Below, piece by piece: positions 1 to 9,514 of a stretch of DNA of 34,010 nt. The translations under genes and the position numbers were made by a program. The notes beneath the pieces are model-generated. The model had not been told where the DNA came from and searched no databases. It saw only the letters and a list, made by a program, of their open reading frames with translations. Position 1 is the first letter of the stretch; each line of letters opens with the position of its first letter. Source of the DNA: Akkermansia muciniphila (GTDB taxonomy: Bacteria > Verrucomicrobiota > Verrucomicrobiia > Limisphaerales > UBA11320); contig CAMAVD010000024.1 of assembly GCA_945861575.1 (NCBI GenBank), positions 1 through 34,010 of the forward strand, in the 5' to 3' direction.

Positions 1-2
1 CT

Positions 3-3000
3 GTCACAGCGGACTTGACCAATCGTCAGGCCGCGCTAGTGCCTTTCCAGCCCTATTCAGGCCGCAACACGAATGCCCCTAGCTTCAGTGCATTGGACGC
101 AGCTTACCAGCGGAACGTGCATCTGATGATCGTTTCCTTAGGAAACTGCTTCGGCATCTCGACAGCCAGTGTTTGCGATACGCGCGTGCCGTGGTGGGAC
201 GATTACGTTGATCCTTGGGTTCCCTTGCCCGACAGGCCCACGCCCCTGTTCAACATTCTGGAACAGGTGTATGGTTTGCCCGGCTTTAATCGGGCTGGCA
301 TATACGATGGACCCAGCCAAGGACAGGCCTATGAGGTGATTGGCGAGCATCCTTTCGACCCGATGGGAAGCCTGCTGGATCGGTCTGGCAGTCCCTATGA
401 GTATTTGGAGGATAGGGTTGAGAACTCTCATTTTAGCGCGATCAACAAGCTGATCTTGGGGTGGATCCCCACCAACTATGTTACCGTAGCACATCGCAGC
501 ACGACCAACCGACTCTACGCCTTTGATGTTCCCTTTTTGAAGCCGGGCAATATCTATGCTCTTGGGGTTCGTAAGGACGTGCTTCGCACGAACTGGATCG
601 AGTACCGTAAAAAGGTCACCGTCAACCCTTGGGTTTCGCGCGGCGTGTTGATCAACTGGGGTCCGTGGCCTGGAGCACTCTCGACCTGCCAGTTGGTGGA
701 CACGACGCCAGGTTCGGTGCCATCGAGGAGCCCCTTCCGCGGTTTCCAGGACAGCGCTGTCGTGTTGGGTAGGACCTTTTCTGATGAAGTTAATAATGTC
801 CACATCACACCTACCGTAAGCGGTGCCGATGATCGAGGGGATTGGATCGATGTGGTCGTCCAGATGGGAAGCTTCCCAGAAAATCGGTCACCTAATTTCA
901 CGCTTGAGGCAAGCAGCTTAAGGGTGGCGACAAATGAGCCCATCACATTTACTGCTCGCAATGTGGTAGACCCTGACGGGGATGCGCTCTCCTATTTCTG
1001 GGATTTTGGTGACGGGAACTTCGGTGACAATGTCGCCACCGTCCAACATTCGTTCCCGGGTGGCCAGTACGTCATTCGTTGCGAAGTGTCGGACATGAAA
1101 GGGGGAGTCAGGAGCAGCCACGTTTTGGTCACAGTGGGGGATGTTTCTACAACGCGGGTCTACGGGCGCGTCATTGATATTGATCGCAATCCTGTTGCGA
1201 ATGTTCGGATCGCGGCTCTCGGCTCGAACGACACCGTTGGCTTCACCGACTCGGATGGCCGGTACACCCTGGCCGGTATCCCCTCGGGCGCTCTGACCAA
1301 TCTTGCACACCTTTTCGGGTATAACATCCTGCCTCACAACTTCAACAACCCATCGCCTCTCACCGATGGGACCGCGGCCGAACTGAACTATGTCGCAGTG
1401 CCCAAGATCACCGTTAACGTAGAAACAGTGCGGAACGCCGATTTGTCTGGAAATCCGATTGGTGCATTTCGCTTCAAGCGGAACGGGGTGCTGAGTCTGC
1501 CGTTGATCGTCTCGTATCGCCTGGACGGGGATGCCGCCTTCGGCGTTGATTATCGTGCGAACCTCCTGCCGCCGAATGATTTCACCGATGGATTTACCAA
1601 TATCTTCTTCTTCGTCTCAGGATTGGGGAGGGGCCGGTTCTTCAATTCGTTCGACGATGTTTCGCACTCCATCACCATCCCTGCTGGCTCGGACTCAGTT
1701 GATTTGCCCATCCAGGCTCTTCCCAACCCATTCGGTGGAGGGACCCGTTCCCTGATTGCCAGTGTGGTGCTGCAGTCGACCGCCCTTGTATTGACGAACG
1801 GCGGCAGCTTCCCCGTTTTCGTTCCGGATTGGCATTTTGATATCTGGAGGCCTGGAACCACTCCGATTTGGGGTCAATTTCAGTCGCAGGAAGCCTACAA
1901 CATCCGTAGCGGCGAGGCCTTCATGGCAGTGATTGATCCCGCGCCGGAGTTGCGGCCGCTGGTTTCACTCCAGGCCATTGGAGACTCCGTTAACGAAAAC
2001 GGATACGATGCGGGACAAATCCTATTTGCGTTGGACCGGCCCATCGGGCGTGATTTGAGGGTTCGTTACGCGTTGACAGGCACGGCCAAGGTGGGTGTCG
2101 ATTTCGTTCCTCTCTCGGGCGAGGTCCGCATTCCCGCCGGCAGCCTGGCGAGCGTGCTTCCTATCTTTGCTCTGCCAAACAATTTGGTGGAGGGAAATCG
2201 GGACGTGACTATCACGATCGCTGATGGGACCGATTACGATGTCCAGAATGCCAGGGCCACAGTGTTCATCGTGGATGATGACCTTCCCGCCGTCAGGGTC
2301 TACTCCTTCAACGAGGCTATCGAGGAGTCAACGAACAGTTTTGGCCGTTTCAGCGTGTTCCGGAGTGGGGACCGGTCCGTGCCTTTGGTCGTGGATTATG
2401 TTTTTGAGGGGAGCGCAACGAACGGAATCGATTTTAGGGCGGTTTCAGGTTCGGTTACCATCCCAGTTGGCTCTGACCAGGCGTTTGTTGCTATTCGACC
2501 TTTTGAGGATGGGCGAAAAAACGATCCGAAGAGCGTCGTTCTGCAACTCTCCCCAAGCCCGCGTTACAACGTTGATTCACCAGCCTTGGCCACCATGAGT
2601 ATTCTGGATGATCAGACCTCATTGGTGCGAATCCACGCAGCAGTGCCTGGGGTGTTGTCGACACCCGAGGTAGGAACCGGATTTGAGTTGCAATTGACGA
2701 GGGTTGGACCTGCCACCAATGCACTCTTCGTGAACTACGATGTCGGAGGCACCGCTGGGAATGCTGCTGATTATCGGTCGATTGGACGGGGAGCGGTCAT
2801 TCCTGCAGGGGTCGCATCTGTGCGAATACCCATAGTCCCGCTTGCAGACGCCTTGGCCGAGTGGGTCGAGACGATCACGGTGCGCTTGACGCCGGGCGAG
2901 GGCTATCAAATAGATCCAGCTTTCAGCGAGGTGGCTGGCCAGATTGAAGCTTCCGACTATGGTCAATTTCCGAGTGCAGAGTTCACAGTGGAACAGACGG

Positions 3001-6000
3001 TGGTGAAGGAGTCTGATGGTCGGTTGACGGTAGGCATCCATCTCACCGACGCACATCCCCAGGTGGGGGAAGTTGCCGTGGTGGAATATCGCGTTGCGGG
3101 TGGATCCGCCGTCTATGGGCAGGACTATCGTATTATTTCACCCTACGCGGTGGGTTCTACGGGATTTGTCTCCTTCATTTACGATACAGGTGATCCCCAG
3201 AATGAGACCTCGGTAAGTCTGACACGCAGTTTCACCGTAGAGCTCTTGGACAATAAGCAGAAACAAGGGCCTCGAACTATCGCGTTTGAGTTGGCTTATC
3301 CAGAGATTCCCGATCCCGTCTTTATCAGCGATTTCCGCTTCATCATCGACACCAACGGTTTCTTTGTTCCCTCGGAGACCGTGCAGACAACAAACACTGT
3401 TGTGGCTCCAAAGTTCTTCAGGCTTACCACCCGACGGCTGCACTGGATCACCATCTTGGATGATGACGCTGCTGAGGTTTCAATCGAAGCCGTTAAGCCG
3501 TATGCCTACGAGAGCGGTGTGAGGGAAGGCGCCTTCCGAATTTTGAGGACGAGCACTAATGGCTACGCTGACTCGATGAAAGTGCAGTTTGACGTGTCCG
3601 GAACGGCCGCTGGAGCTAGCGATTATGAGCAGCTACCTCGTTCTGTGGTAATACCTGCGGGACAGCGCGAAATCATCCTATCGATGATGCCCGTGGACGA
3701 TTTGGTCTACGAGGGACCAGAGACAATCACGGTGACTTTGGTGACGGCTGAGGGTGCCACAATCGGTGTGAACAAGAAGGCGAGCGTCACGCTGGTCGAT
3801 GACGATGGGACCATCGAGTTTGCCGAACGGGAATTTACATTCTCCGAGCGTGGAGGCCTCGTTCGGATTCCGGTCCGACGCTCTGGGGATGTGTCACTGG
3901 CGCAATCGGTCAGCGTTTTCTTCCAAGCCGGCACGGCCGCTGAGAACGCGGACTATACCGCTAACTCGGGCATCCTCAGCTTCCAGCCAGGCGAGCAGCT
4001 TAAGTACGTGGAGATCTCCCTAGTTGACGATCAGGTGGCGGAACTGCCCGAATCGCTTGAAGTTCGTTTGGCCAATCTCAGCGGAGGAGTCTCGTTGGCT
4101 GGGCAAACGCGCACTACGGTCATGATTCTTAGTGACGACACTGGTTTTGTTTTCGCTACCAATCGCTATGCTGTCGCTGAGTTTGATGGAGGCATCGAGG
4201 TGCAAGTCTTGCGCACGGGTGATGCGGATGGAGGTGCTTCCGTTCGGGTAGGCTTAGTGACGAATGCGGGTGATTCGGCAGTGCCGGGGGTGGATCTAGT
4301 CGATGTTTCGACTGTGTTGACCTTCCTCGACGGGGAGACTTCGAAGAAACTCACCCTGGTGCCGATCGAGGACGATCTGCTGGAAGGTGACGAGAGCATC
4401 ACTCTTGTTTTGACCGATCCCGTGAATGGGGTGGTCTCCCCGGAGACATCAAGCGCCAAGCTGCTTGTGCGTGATGATGATTGCACCCTGGAGCTCTCGG
4501 CCGCTGAGACGCGTGTCTGGGAGCAGCACAAGACGGTTCGCGTGAAGGTAATCCGAAACGGTGGGGCGTTGAATGCAGTCGCTGTGGACTATTCTACGAG
4601 CGATGGAACCGCGTGGGCTGGCAAAGACTACACCGCCAAAACAGGGACTTTGATCATCGATGGCGAGCAAATCTTCCGTCGAACGGACGGGTCGGGCCTT
4701 CTGGGTGTTCGCGAAGGGTCTACAGAAGGGTTCATCGACATTCCCGTCTTAGACGATGCGATCGGCGAACCTAACGAAAACTTCACCGTCCAATTGAGCA
4801 ACGTCCGTCCCGTGTCGCCCAGTCGGCGCCTGGAGTCTGTGACTTTGACCCAACCGACACGGCAGGACGTCGTGATCTTGGACAACGAGCAACCGGGGCG
4901 AGTTGACCATGAATATGCTCCTAGCTTGGTCTTTACCCAGCATGAGGATGGAGACACGAACGGTCTGGCGCTCGAAGCACCCGTCAACGCCATTGCGCTG
5001 CTGCCCAATGGGCGTGCGATCATTGGTGGTGAGTTTACCGAGATCAACGATTTCACCTATCGACACATCGCGCGTCTGAGCTTGGAGGGCGAGCTGGACC
5101 TTGGCTTTGACCCAGGGGTGGGAACAGACGGCAGTGTCAATGCCCTCGCAACAAGCGACGATGGCAGGATCTTTTTGGCGGGAGCCTTCAGAACGGTGCA
5201 CGGTGTGAGTCGATCCGGCATTGCACTACTGACCCAGGAAGGAGACCTAGATCCTGTTTTTGATCCAGGTCTGGGAGCCGAGGGTAAGGTGGCTCGAGCG
5301 TTGGCGGTGCAGGAGGATGGATTCGTGCTGGTGGGGGGTGAGTTCACAAGGTTTGACGGTCTGAGCCTGTCGAATCTCGTGCGGTTGACCGCCAGGGGAT
5401 TCGTAGATCTGAGCTTCAAGCCTAGCATCGGTGGCCCCGTCTTGGCCCTAGCGGTGCAGGGAGACGGCAAGATTATTGCAGGCGGTTCCTTCACGAACGT
5501 GAACGGCAGTCCGCTCGCTGGTTTGGTGCGATTGAATGCGGATGGATCCGTTGACAACTCATTCCGGATCGGGAAGGGCGTAACGGGAGTGGTGAATGCG
5601 CTTACGATTCAACCGGATGGCCAGCTCCTGGTCGGTGGTCTGTTCACCTCCATTAACGACAAGCCCTCGGCCAATTTGGCCCGCTTGAGCGTCCTGGGTG
5701 CTCTAGATCAGTCCTTCCCTGCGGGTTCTGGGCCGAACGGCCGGGTGAGAGCGTTGGGAGTCCATCGGCTCGGGAAAATTTACATCGGCGGTGATTTCAC
5801 ACAACTGAATGGGGAGCCTCAAAATCGCTTCGCGCGTTTACTTGCGGATGGTTCGGTGGACGCTCGGTTCGATCTCGGTGCGGGTGCTGACGCTCCTGTT
5901 AGGGCAGTGCTCGTGGCTGCGAACTCTGCCGTCTACCTTGGTGGGGAGTTTACCACGATTGATGGGGAGAGCCGCCCGCGTTTTGCCCGGGTACATGGCG

Positions 6001-8114
6001 ATGAGAAGCTCGCCTTGGTTGGTGTTGAGTTCATCACCAGTTCCCTGACAGTTCCGGAAAATGTGGGAGCCGTGAACTTTACGGTCCGCAGGGTGGGGGA
6101 TCCAACACTTGGATTCAGCGTCGATTTCAGTACAACGGAGCTTAATAGCACCGCCACGGCGGGTCTGGACTATGTTGCAACGAATGGCACGTTGACCTTC
6201 TCCCCTGGCGTGCTCTCTCGGACCTTCCGGGTGCAGGTTCTGGATGACCTGATCGGAGAGGCTACCGAGTCGATCCGAGTGCAGTTGGACAATGCTCCCT
6301 TCGGTGTCGATTTGGGCGGTGCCACGCGGGCGACGATCCATGTGCTCGACGATGAGGCCACTGTGGGGCTGACCACAGCAACCTACACGGGGAGCGAGGC
6401 TTCTGGACAAGCCATCTTGACCTTGATTCGCAAAGGAAATACCAACACCACCGCTTCGGTTTTCGTCAACATCGCCAGCGGGACGGCCCTTTCAGGCCAG
6501 GACTTCGATGGGTCTGCGATTCCAGTTTCTTTCGCTGCTCTTGAAGTGACCAAGAGTGTCGTGATCCCCGTATTTGAGGATCGCATGCAGGAAGGTGCCG
6601 AACAGTTCACCGTAAGTCTGGCGAACGCCTCGGCGGGACTGCTGATTGCGAATGGAGTGGCTGCTGTAACCATTGTGGACAATGACTTCGACACCATCGT
6701 TTTCGTTGGGAGCGCGCTCGCCGTTGAAGAGAACGCGAACGGAAGCATTGACCCGGGCGAAGTCACCACAGTGAATGTGGCACTTCGCAATATTGGCACT
6801 GCTGACTCAACCAACCTGACGGCGACACTTCTACCGCAGGGAGGCGTTGTGCCGATTATCGCCACGGCCACCTATGGACCGATGGCAGGAGAGTCGAGTT
6901 CCGTGACCAGAGGCTTCACCTTCCGTAACACGCGAAGCGATGGCCAGGCTCTTGATCTGGTTCTCGATCTTAAAGACGGCAACCGCAGCCTTGGTCGGGT
7001 CCCGTTCCAAATGTCGGTTGGGCGCCGAAGCCTTGCGTTCTCTAACCATGAGCGCATTTCCATCAACGACCTCGGGAAGGCGACGCCTTACCCTTCACAG
7101 ATCGAGGTCGCGGGTGTTTTGGGCCCTTTGGTTAAGGCCACGCTTACGTTTGAAGGTGTGGTTCATTCTGCTCCAGGCGATCTCGATGTGATGTTGGTCG
7201 CCCCGAACGGGGAGGCCTCGGTGGTGATGTCGGATGCGGGTGGTACGTTCCGGCTGAACGGCGTTACGTTCACCCTGGACGACGATGCTCCGGCTCCGCT
7301 TCCGTCCTCTTCCGCGATCGCGAGTGGGACCTATCGTCCGATCAACTATGTCGTGAATGAAACGTTCCCGGCACCCGCGCCTACCGCGCTGATTGGCAAA
7401 CAGGATCTGAGGTTCGGAGGCACCGATCCGAACGGGATTTGGTCTCTCTTTATTCGGGATGACAGCGGCGGGGACACCGGATTTATCACCAACGGCTGGA
7501 CACTCACCTTGATCACCAGTGGCCAGGTGCTGCCTACTACAGATCTGGAGGTGTCGGTTCGCGAATCATCGAGTCCTGTCCTCGCGGGTCAGGAATTTAG
7601 TTACATCATCAAGGTGTCAAACAACGGCCCAGCACCGGCTACGGGTGTTGTGCTCAGTCAGACGCTCCCGCTCGCGGGTGAGGCCAGCTTCGTCCGGGCC
7701 ACTGGAGGTGCTGTATTTGCTGGGGGTAACGTGACGGCTGCTCTCGGAAGTCTGGCACCGGGGGCGAACTCGGAGCTTGTCGTCACGGTCAAGACCATCG
7801 GGGTCGGACAACTCCGCTCGACTGTGAGTGTGGCGGGCAGCGAACCTGAGTTGGTGCCAGCCAACAATCTGGTGCAGATCGTCACCACGGTTTCGAACGT
7901 GGTTGCACCGGTTCCTCTGTCAGTCTCGTCGGATGGAGCTACGGTGACCGTCTCCTGGTCCTCGGTAGGTGCCGGCGTGCTAGAGACCTCGAGCGATCCG
8001 GGGCACGGCAACTGGAGCCCGATTCGAGTGCAGCCGGTGCTTGCTGAGAATCGGTATCAAGTGGTCCTGCCCGCTTCGAACCACTGCCAGTTCTATCGAC
8101 TCAGGCAAAACTAA
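3..8114 (+). CDS. Giant secreted multidomain protein (metalloprotease-like, PKD, Calx-beta, delta-60 propeller, P-domain), 5' partial
   Basis: The frame is open to the left edge, so the TTG at 15 is not the real start and the signal peptide and N-terminus are missing. Residue numbers count from position 15. Residues 1-295 resemble the C-terminal half of an M6/M11-type metalloprotease: 'PFDPMG', 'NKLILGW' and 'NWIEYR' occur in family order, but the zinc motif at 39-51 is degenerate. A PKD domain follows at about 296-376 ('FWDFGDG'), then a CarboxypepD_reg-like domain at 380-465. About nine Calx-beta domains span 465-1640, most ending in acidic 'DDD'-type calcium-site motifs. Seven delta-60 repeats of about 50 residues fill 1656-1995, two more Calx-beta domains 2000-2225, a CARDB-like stretch 2230-2335, a P/Homo B-like domain 2336-2505 and a DUF11-like domain 2508-2622. 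The C-terminal tail ends 'FYRLRQN'. Likely a calcium-stabilised exported or cell-surface protein; its substrate or partner is unknown. The family assignments are firm and the function is not. Confidence 0.9.
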   Translation, partial: VTADLTNRQAALVPFQPYSGRNTNAPSFSALDAAYQRNVHLMIVSLGNCFGISTASVCDTRVPWWDDYVDPWVPLPDRPTPLFNILEQVYGLPGFNRAGIYDGPSQGQAYEVIGEHPFDPMGSLLDRSGSPYEYLEDRVENSHFSAINKLILGWIPTNYVTVAHRSTTNRLYAFDVPFLKPGNIYALGVRKDVLRTNWIEYRKKVTVNPWVSRGVLINWGPWPGALSTCQLVDTTPGSVPSRSPFRGFQDSAVVLGRTFSDEVNNVHITPTVSGADDRGDWIDVVVQMGSFPENRSPNFTLEASSLRVATNEPITFTARNVVDPDGDALSYFWDFGDGNFGDNVATVQHSFPGGQYVIRCEVSDMKGGVRSSHVLVTVGDVSTTRVYGRVIDIDRNPVANVRIAALGSNDTVGFTDSDGRYTLAGIPSGALTNLAHLFGYNILPHNFNNPSPLTDGTAAELNYVAVPKITVNVETVRNADLSGNPIGAFRFKRNGVLSLPLIVSYRLDGDAAFGVDYRANLLPPNDFTDGFTNIFFFVSGLGRGRFFNSFDDVSHSITIPAGSDSVDLPIQALPNPFGGGTRSLIASVVLQSTALVLTNGGSFPVFVPDWHFDIWRPGTTPIWGQFQSQEAYNIRSGEAFMAVIDPAPELRPLVSLQAIGDSVNENGYDAGQILFALDRPIGRDLRVRYALTGTAKVGVDFVPLSGEVRIPAGSLASVLPIFALPNNLVEGNRDVTITIADGTDYDVQNARATVFIVDDDLPAVRVYSFNEAIEESTNSFGRFSVFRSGDRSVPLVVDYVFEGSATNGIDFRAVSGSVTIPVGSDQAFVAIRPFEDGRKNDPKSVVLQLSPSPRYNVDSPALATMSILDDQTSLVRIHAAVPGVLSTPEVGTGFELQLTRVGPATNALFVNYDVGGTAGNAADYRSIGRGAVIPAGVASVRIPIVPLADALAEWVETITVRLTPGEGYQIDPAFSEVAGQIEASDYGQFPSAEFTVEQTVVKESDGRLTVGIHLTDAHPQVGEVAVVEYRVAGGSAVYGQDYRIISPYAVGSTGFVSFIYDTGDPQNETSVSLTRSFTVELLDNKQKQGPRTIAFELAYPEIPDPVFISDFRFIIDTNGFFVPSETVQTTNTVVAPKFFRLTTRRLHWITILDDDAAEVSIEAVKPYAYESGVREGAFRILRTSTNGYADSMKVQFDVSGTAAGASDYEQLPRSVVIPAGQREIILSMMPVDDLVYEGPETITVTLVTAEGATIGVNKKASVTLVDDDGTIEFAEREFTFSERGGLVRIPVRRSGDVSLAQSVSVFFQAGTAAENADYTANSGILSFQPGEQLKYVEISLVDDQVAELPESLEVRLANLSGGVSLAGQTRTTVMILSDDTGFVFATNRYAVAEFDGGIEVQVLRTGDADGGASVRVGLVTNAGDSAVPGVDLVDVSTVLTFLDGETSKKLTLVPIEDDLLEGDESITLVLTDPVNGVVSPETSSAKLLVRDDDCTLELSAAETRVWEQHKTVRVKVIRNGGALNAVAVDYSTSDGTAWAGKDYTAKTGTLIIDGEQIFRRTDGSGLLGVREGSTEGFIDIPVLDDAIGEPNENFTVQLSNVRPVSPSRRLESVTLTQPTRQDVVILDNEQPGRVDHEYAPSLVFTQHEDGDTNGLALEAPVNAIALLPNGRAIIGGEFTEINDFTYRHIARLSLEGELDLGFDPGVGTDGSVNALATSDDGRIFLAGAFRTVHGVSRSGIALLTQEGDLDPVFDPGLGAEGKVARALAVQEDGFVLVGGEFTRFDGLSLSNLVRLTARGFVDLSFKPSIGGPVLALAVQGDGKIIAGGSFTNVNGSPLAGLVRLNADGSVDNSFRIGKGVTGVVNALTIQPDGQLLVGGLFTSINDKPSANLARLSVLGALDQSFPAGSGPNGRVRALGVHRLGKIYIGGDFTQLNGEPQNRFARLLADGSVDARFDLGAGADAPVRAVLVAANSAVYLGGEFTTIDGESRPRFARVHGDEKLALVGVEFITSSLTVPENVGAVNFTVRRVGDPTLGFSVDFSTTELNSTATAGLDYVATNGTLTFSPGVLSRTFRVQVLDDLIGEATESIRVQLDNAPFGVDLGGATRATIHVLDDEATVGLTTATYTGSEASGQAILTLIRKGNTNTTASVFVNIASGTALSGQDFDGSAIPVSFAALEVTKSVVIPVFEDRMQEGAEQFTVSLANASAGLLIANGVAAVTIVDNDFDTIVFVGSALAVEENANGSIDPGEVTTVNVALRNIGTADSTNLTATLLPQGGVVPIIATATYGPMAGESSSVTRGFTFRNTRSDGQALDLVLDLKDGNRSLGRVPFQMSVGRRSLAFSNHERISINDLGKATPYPSQIEVAGVLGPLVKATLTFEGVVHSAPGDLDVMLVAPNGEASVVMSDAGGTFRLNGVTFTLDDDAPAPLPSSSAIASGTYRPINYVVNETFPAPAPTALIGKQDLRFGGTDPNGIWSLFIRDDSGGDTGFITNGWTLTLITSGQVLPTTDLEVSVRESSSPVLAGQEFSYIIKVSNNGPAPATGVVLSQTLPLAGEASFVRATGGAVFAGGNVTAALGSLAPGANSELVVTVKTIGVGQLRSTVSVAGSEPELVPANNLVQIVTTVSNVVAPVPLSVSSDGATVTVSWSSVGAGVLETSSDPGHGNWSPIRVQPVLAENRYQVVLPASNHCQFYRLRQN

Positions 8115-8140
8115 TCCTGAGATATCCCCTGTTTCTTGGT

Positions 8141-8176
8141 AGCCGTTTCCTCGTGAGGGGGGACGGCTTCCTTTTT
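8141..8176 (+). terminator. Rho-independent terminator after the giant gene
   Basis: AGCCGT pairs with ACGGCT, and the inner CCTC pairs with GAGG across a GT loop, with two T-G pairs and a two-base bulge between the stems. A TTCCTTTTT tract follows. It begins 26 bases after the stop codon of the giant gene and points the same way. Confidence 0.7.
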
Positions 8177-8285
8177 GGTTTCATGAGGCGAACGACGGCC
8201 CGCTGGCATCCGTCCCTGCGCCTTCCCAGCCTTCCGAGCGACCCAATTTGTTTCGCTGCGCACTTCATCCGCTTCCAGAGCTACT

Positions 8286-8316
8286 GTGCCACCCTGTCCA
8301 CGGAACTGGGTGGCAC
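8286..8316. repeat. Perfect 9-bp inverted repeat in the convergent intergenic region
   Basis: GTGCCACCC (8286-8294) and GGGTGGCAC (8308-8316) are exact reverse complements separated by 13 bases. They lie between the convergent giant gene and ANL ligase gene. No T-tract follows on either strand, so this is not a classical terminator. It could be a structured 3' end of the minus-strand operon or a REP-like element. Apart from this and the terminator, I see nothing convincing in 8115-8395. Confidence 0.5.
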
Positions 8317-8395
8317 TCGGGTGCCTGGAAGGTCCTATGACCCGCTTAGAAAACACTTGATAGTCTATTCTTGTCCCTGGCCGGAGAGGGGTATG

Positions 8396-9475
8396 CTAAT
8401 AAACCCCCTCGACGATTGTTTTCTCGAGGGCGCCGAAGGGGCGGACCTCGGCGACACCGTCCCAGGCGTAGGGAGTTCGTGGCTCACGCCGAATCGCTTC
8501 GTCTCGCTCTAGGAAGCGAGGCATGAAGAATTCCCGTGTCAGAGTGGTAAGTTCAACCCGACCCCACTCGCCGACGTTCTTGAGCTGATGGGTCTCTTTT
8601 GGGTCAACGATGCGTAGGACGGCGCGAGGCTGAGGGGCGTAGTAGGTAATGGAGAAGTTGTCCTCTTCTCTCAATGGAACGCTGGCAGCGAGGCCCATCA
8701 AGGTGTTGCCGTAGGTGGGGTAGAAGCCGATTTTGCCTTCGAGAACCTCCTCGACAATGTAGCGCACGTATTGCGGAGCCATGGTCGTTCCTCCGCAGAA
8801 GACTCCCCGGATTCCTGCCTCGTAGAGATTAACCTTCTCGGCGAGCGCCTCCAGGAGCTTGGGTGTAGTAAAGAGTCCGCTGACCTTGCGGTTCTTGAGG
8901 ATGGTAATTCCCTGATCTACCACATGGTCCATGTAGCTTCTGGCGACTTCAAACTTCTTGTCGGCCAGCACCTTCTTTACGAAGCGCGGATCCAGGTCGA
9001 TGAAGTAGCACGGACTACCCCTGAAGTTGGCTAGATGTTCGATGGCTAGCCGCAAGCGACGGGGTCCTGTTGGACCTACCATCAACCATGCACCGCCCCG
9101 GGGGAAGTGTTCGTCACGCACCTTTCCGGAGAACTCCTCGTAGTCCACCTTGTAATCGGTCCATCCAATCCGTTGCTTCGGCATTCCCGTGGTACCGCCA
9201 GTTTCAAAGATGTTGTAGGGCTTTCCTGCGAAGGCTGCGGGAACCCACACCTCAGGCTGCTCATCGCGCAACCACTCGTCCTGGAAATGGGGGAATCGAG
9301 CGATGAGATCCGCAAAGGAGTTTACTTCCTTGCGGGGATCCCAGCCGACCTTCTTCGCCCAGTTGAGCCAGAATGGGCATCCGGTCTCAGGGGAGAAGTG
9401 CCACTGAATGGTTTCACGAACGTGGGTGTCCAGCTCTTGCTGGGCCTTGGTGATCAATGAGGAATCGACGGACAT
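8396..9475 (-). CDS. ANL-superfamily adenylate-forming enzyme (PaaK / F390 synthetase-like)
   Basis: The 359-residue product resembles phenylacetate-CoA ligase and coenzyme F390 synthetase-type members of the acyl/aryl-CoA ligase superfamily, which activate a carboxylate as acyl-AMP. Residues 91-100 read 'ETGGTTGMPK', matching the phosphate-binding loop of the superfamily, with Glu where Thr or Ser is usual. 'FYPTYGNTLMG' around 250-260 fits the A5-like aromatic/TYG region. At 359 residues it is shorter than a typical PaaK of about 430, and I cannot see a full C-terminal lid domain. The substrate cannot be deduced. It lies 39 bases downstream of the 541-residue beta-propeller gene on the same strand and is probably its last operon partner. 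No Shine-Dalgarno precedes the ATG. Confidence 0.75.
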   Translation of the reverse strand: MSVDSSLITKAQQELDTHVRETIQWHFSPETGCPFWLNWAKKVGWDPRKEVNSFADLIARFPHFQDEWLRDEQPEVWVPAAFAGKPYNIFETGGTTGMPKQRIGWTDYKVDYEEFSGKVRDEHFPRGGAWLMVGPTGPRRLRLAIEHLANFRGSPCYFIDLDPRFVKKVLADKKFEVARSYMDHVVDQGITILKNRKVSGLFTTPKLLEALAEKVNLYEAGIRGVFCGGTTMAPQYVRYIVEEVLEGKIGFYPTYGNTLMGLAASVPLREEDNFSITYYAPQPRAVLRIVDPKETHQLKNVGEWGRVELTTLTREFFMPRFLERDEAIRREPRTPYAWDGVAEVRPFGALEKTIVEGVY

Positions 9476-9514
9476 GGATAAAGTTCAGTAACCGAGTTGG
9501 AGTCGAGGTGCCTA

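Noticed and set aside
8111-8356. 81-codon minus-strand ORF after the ANL gene, basic and hydrophilic
   Set aside because: It overlaps the terminator and the 9-bp inverted repeat, has low-complexity K/R/E content and no recognisable domain. It could be a fourth operon gene, but the evidence is too thin.
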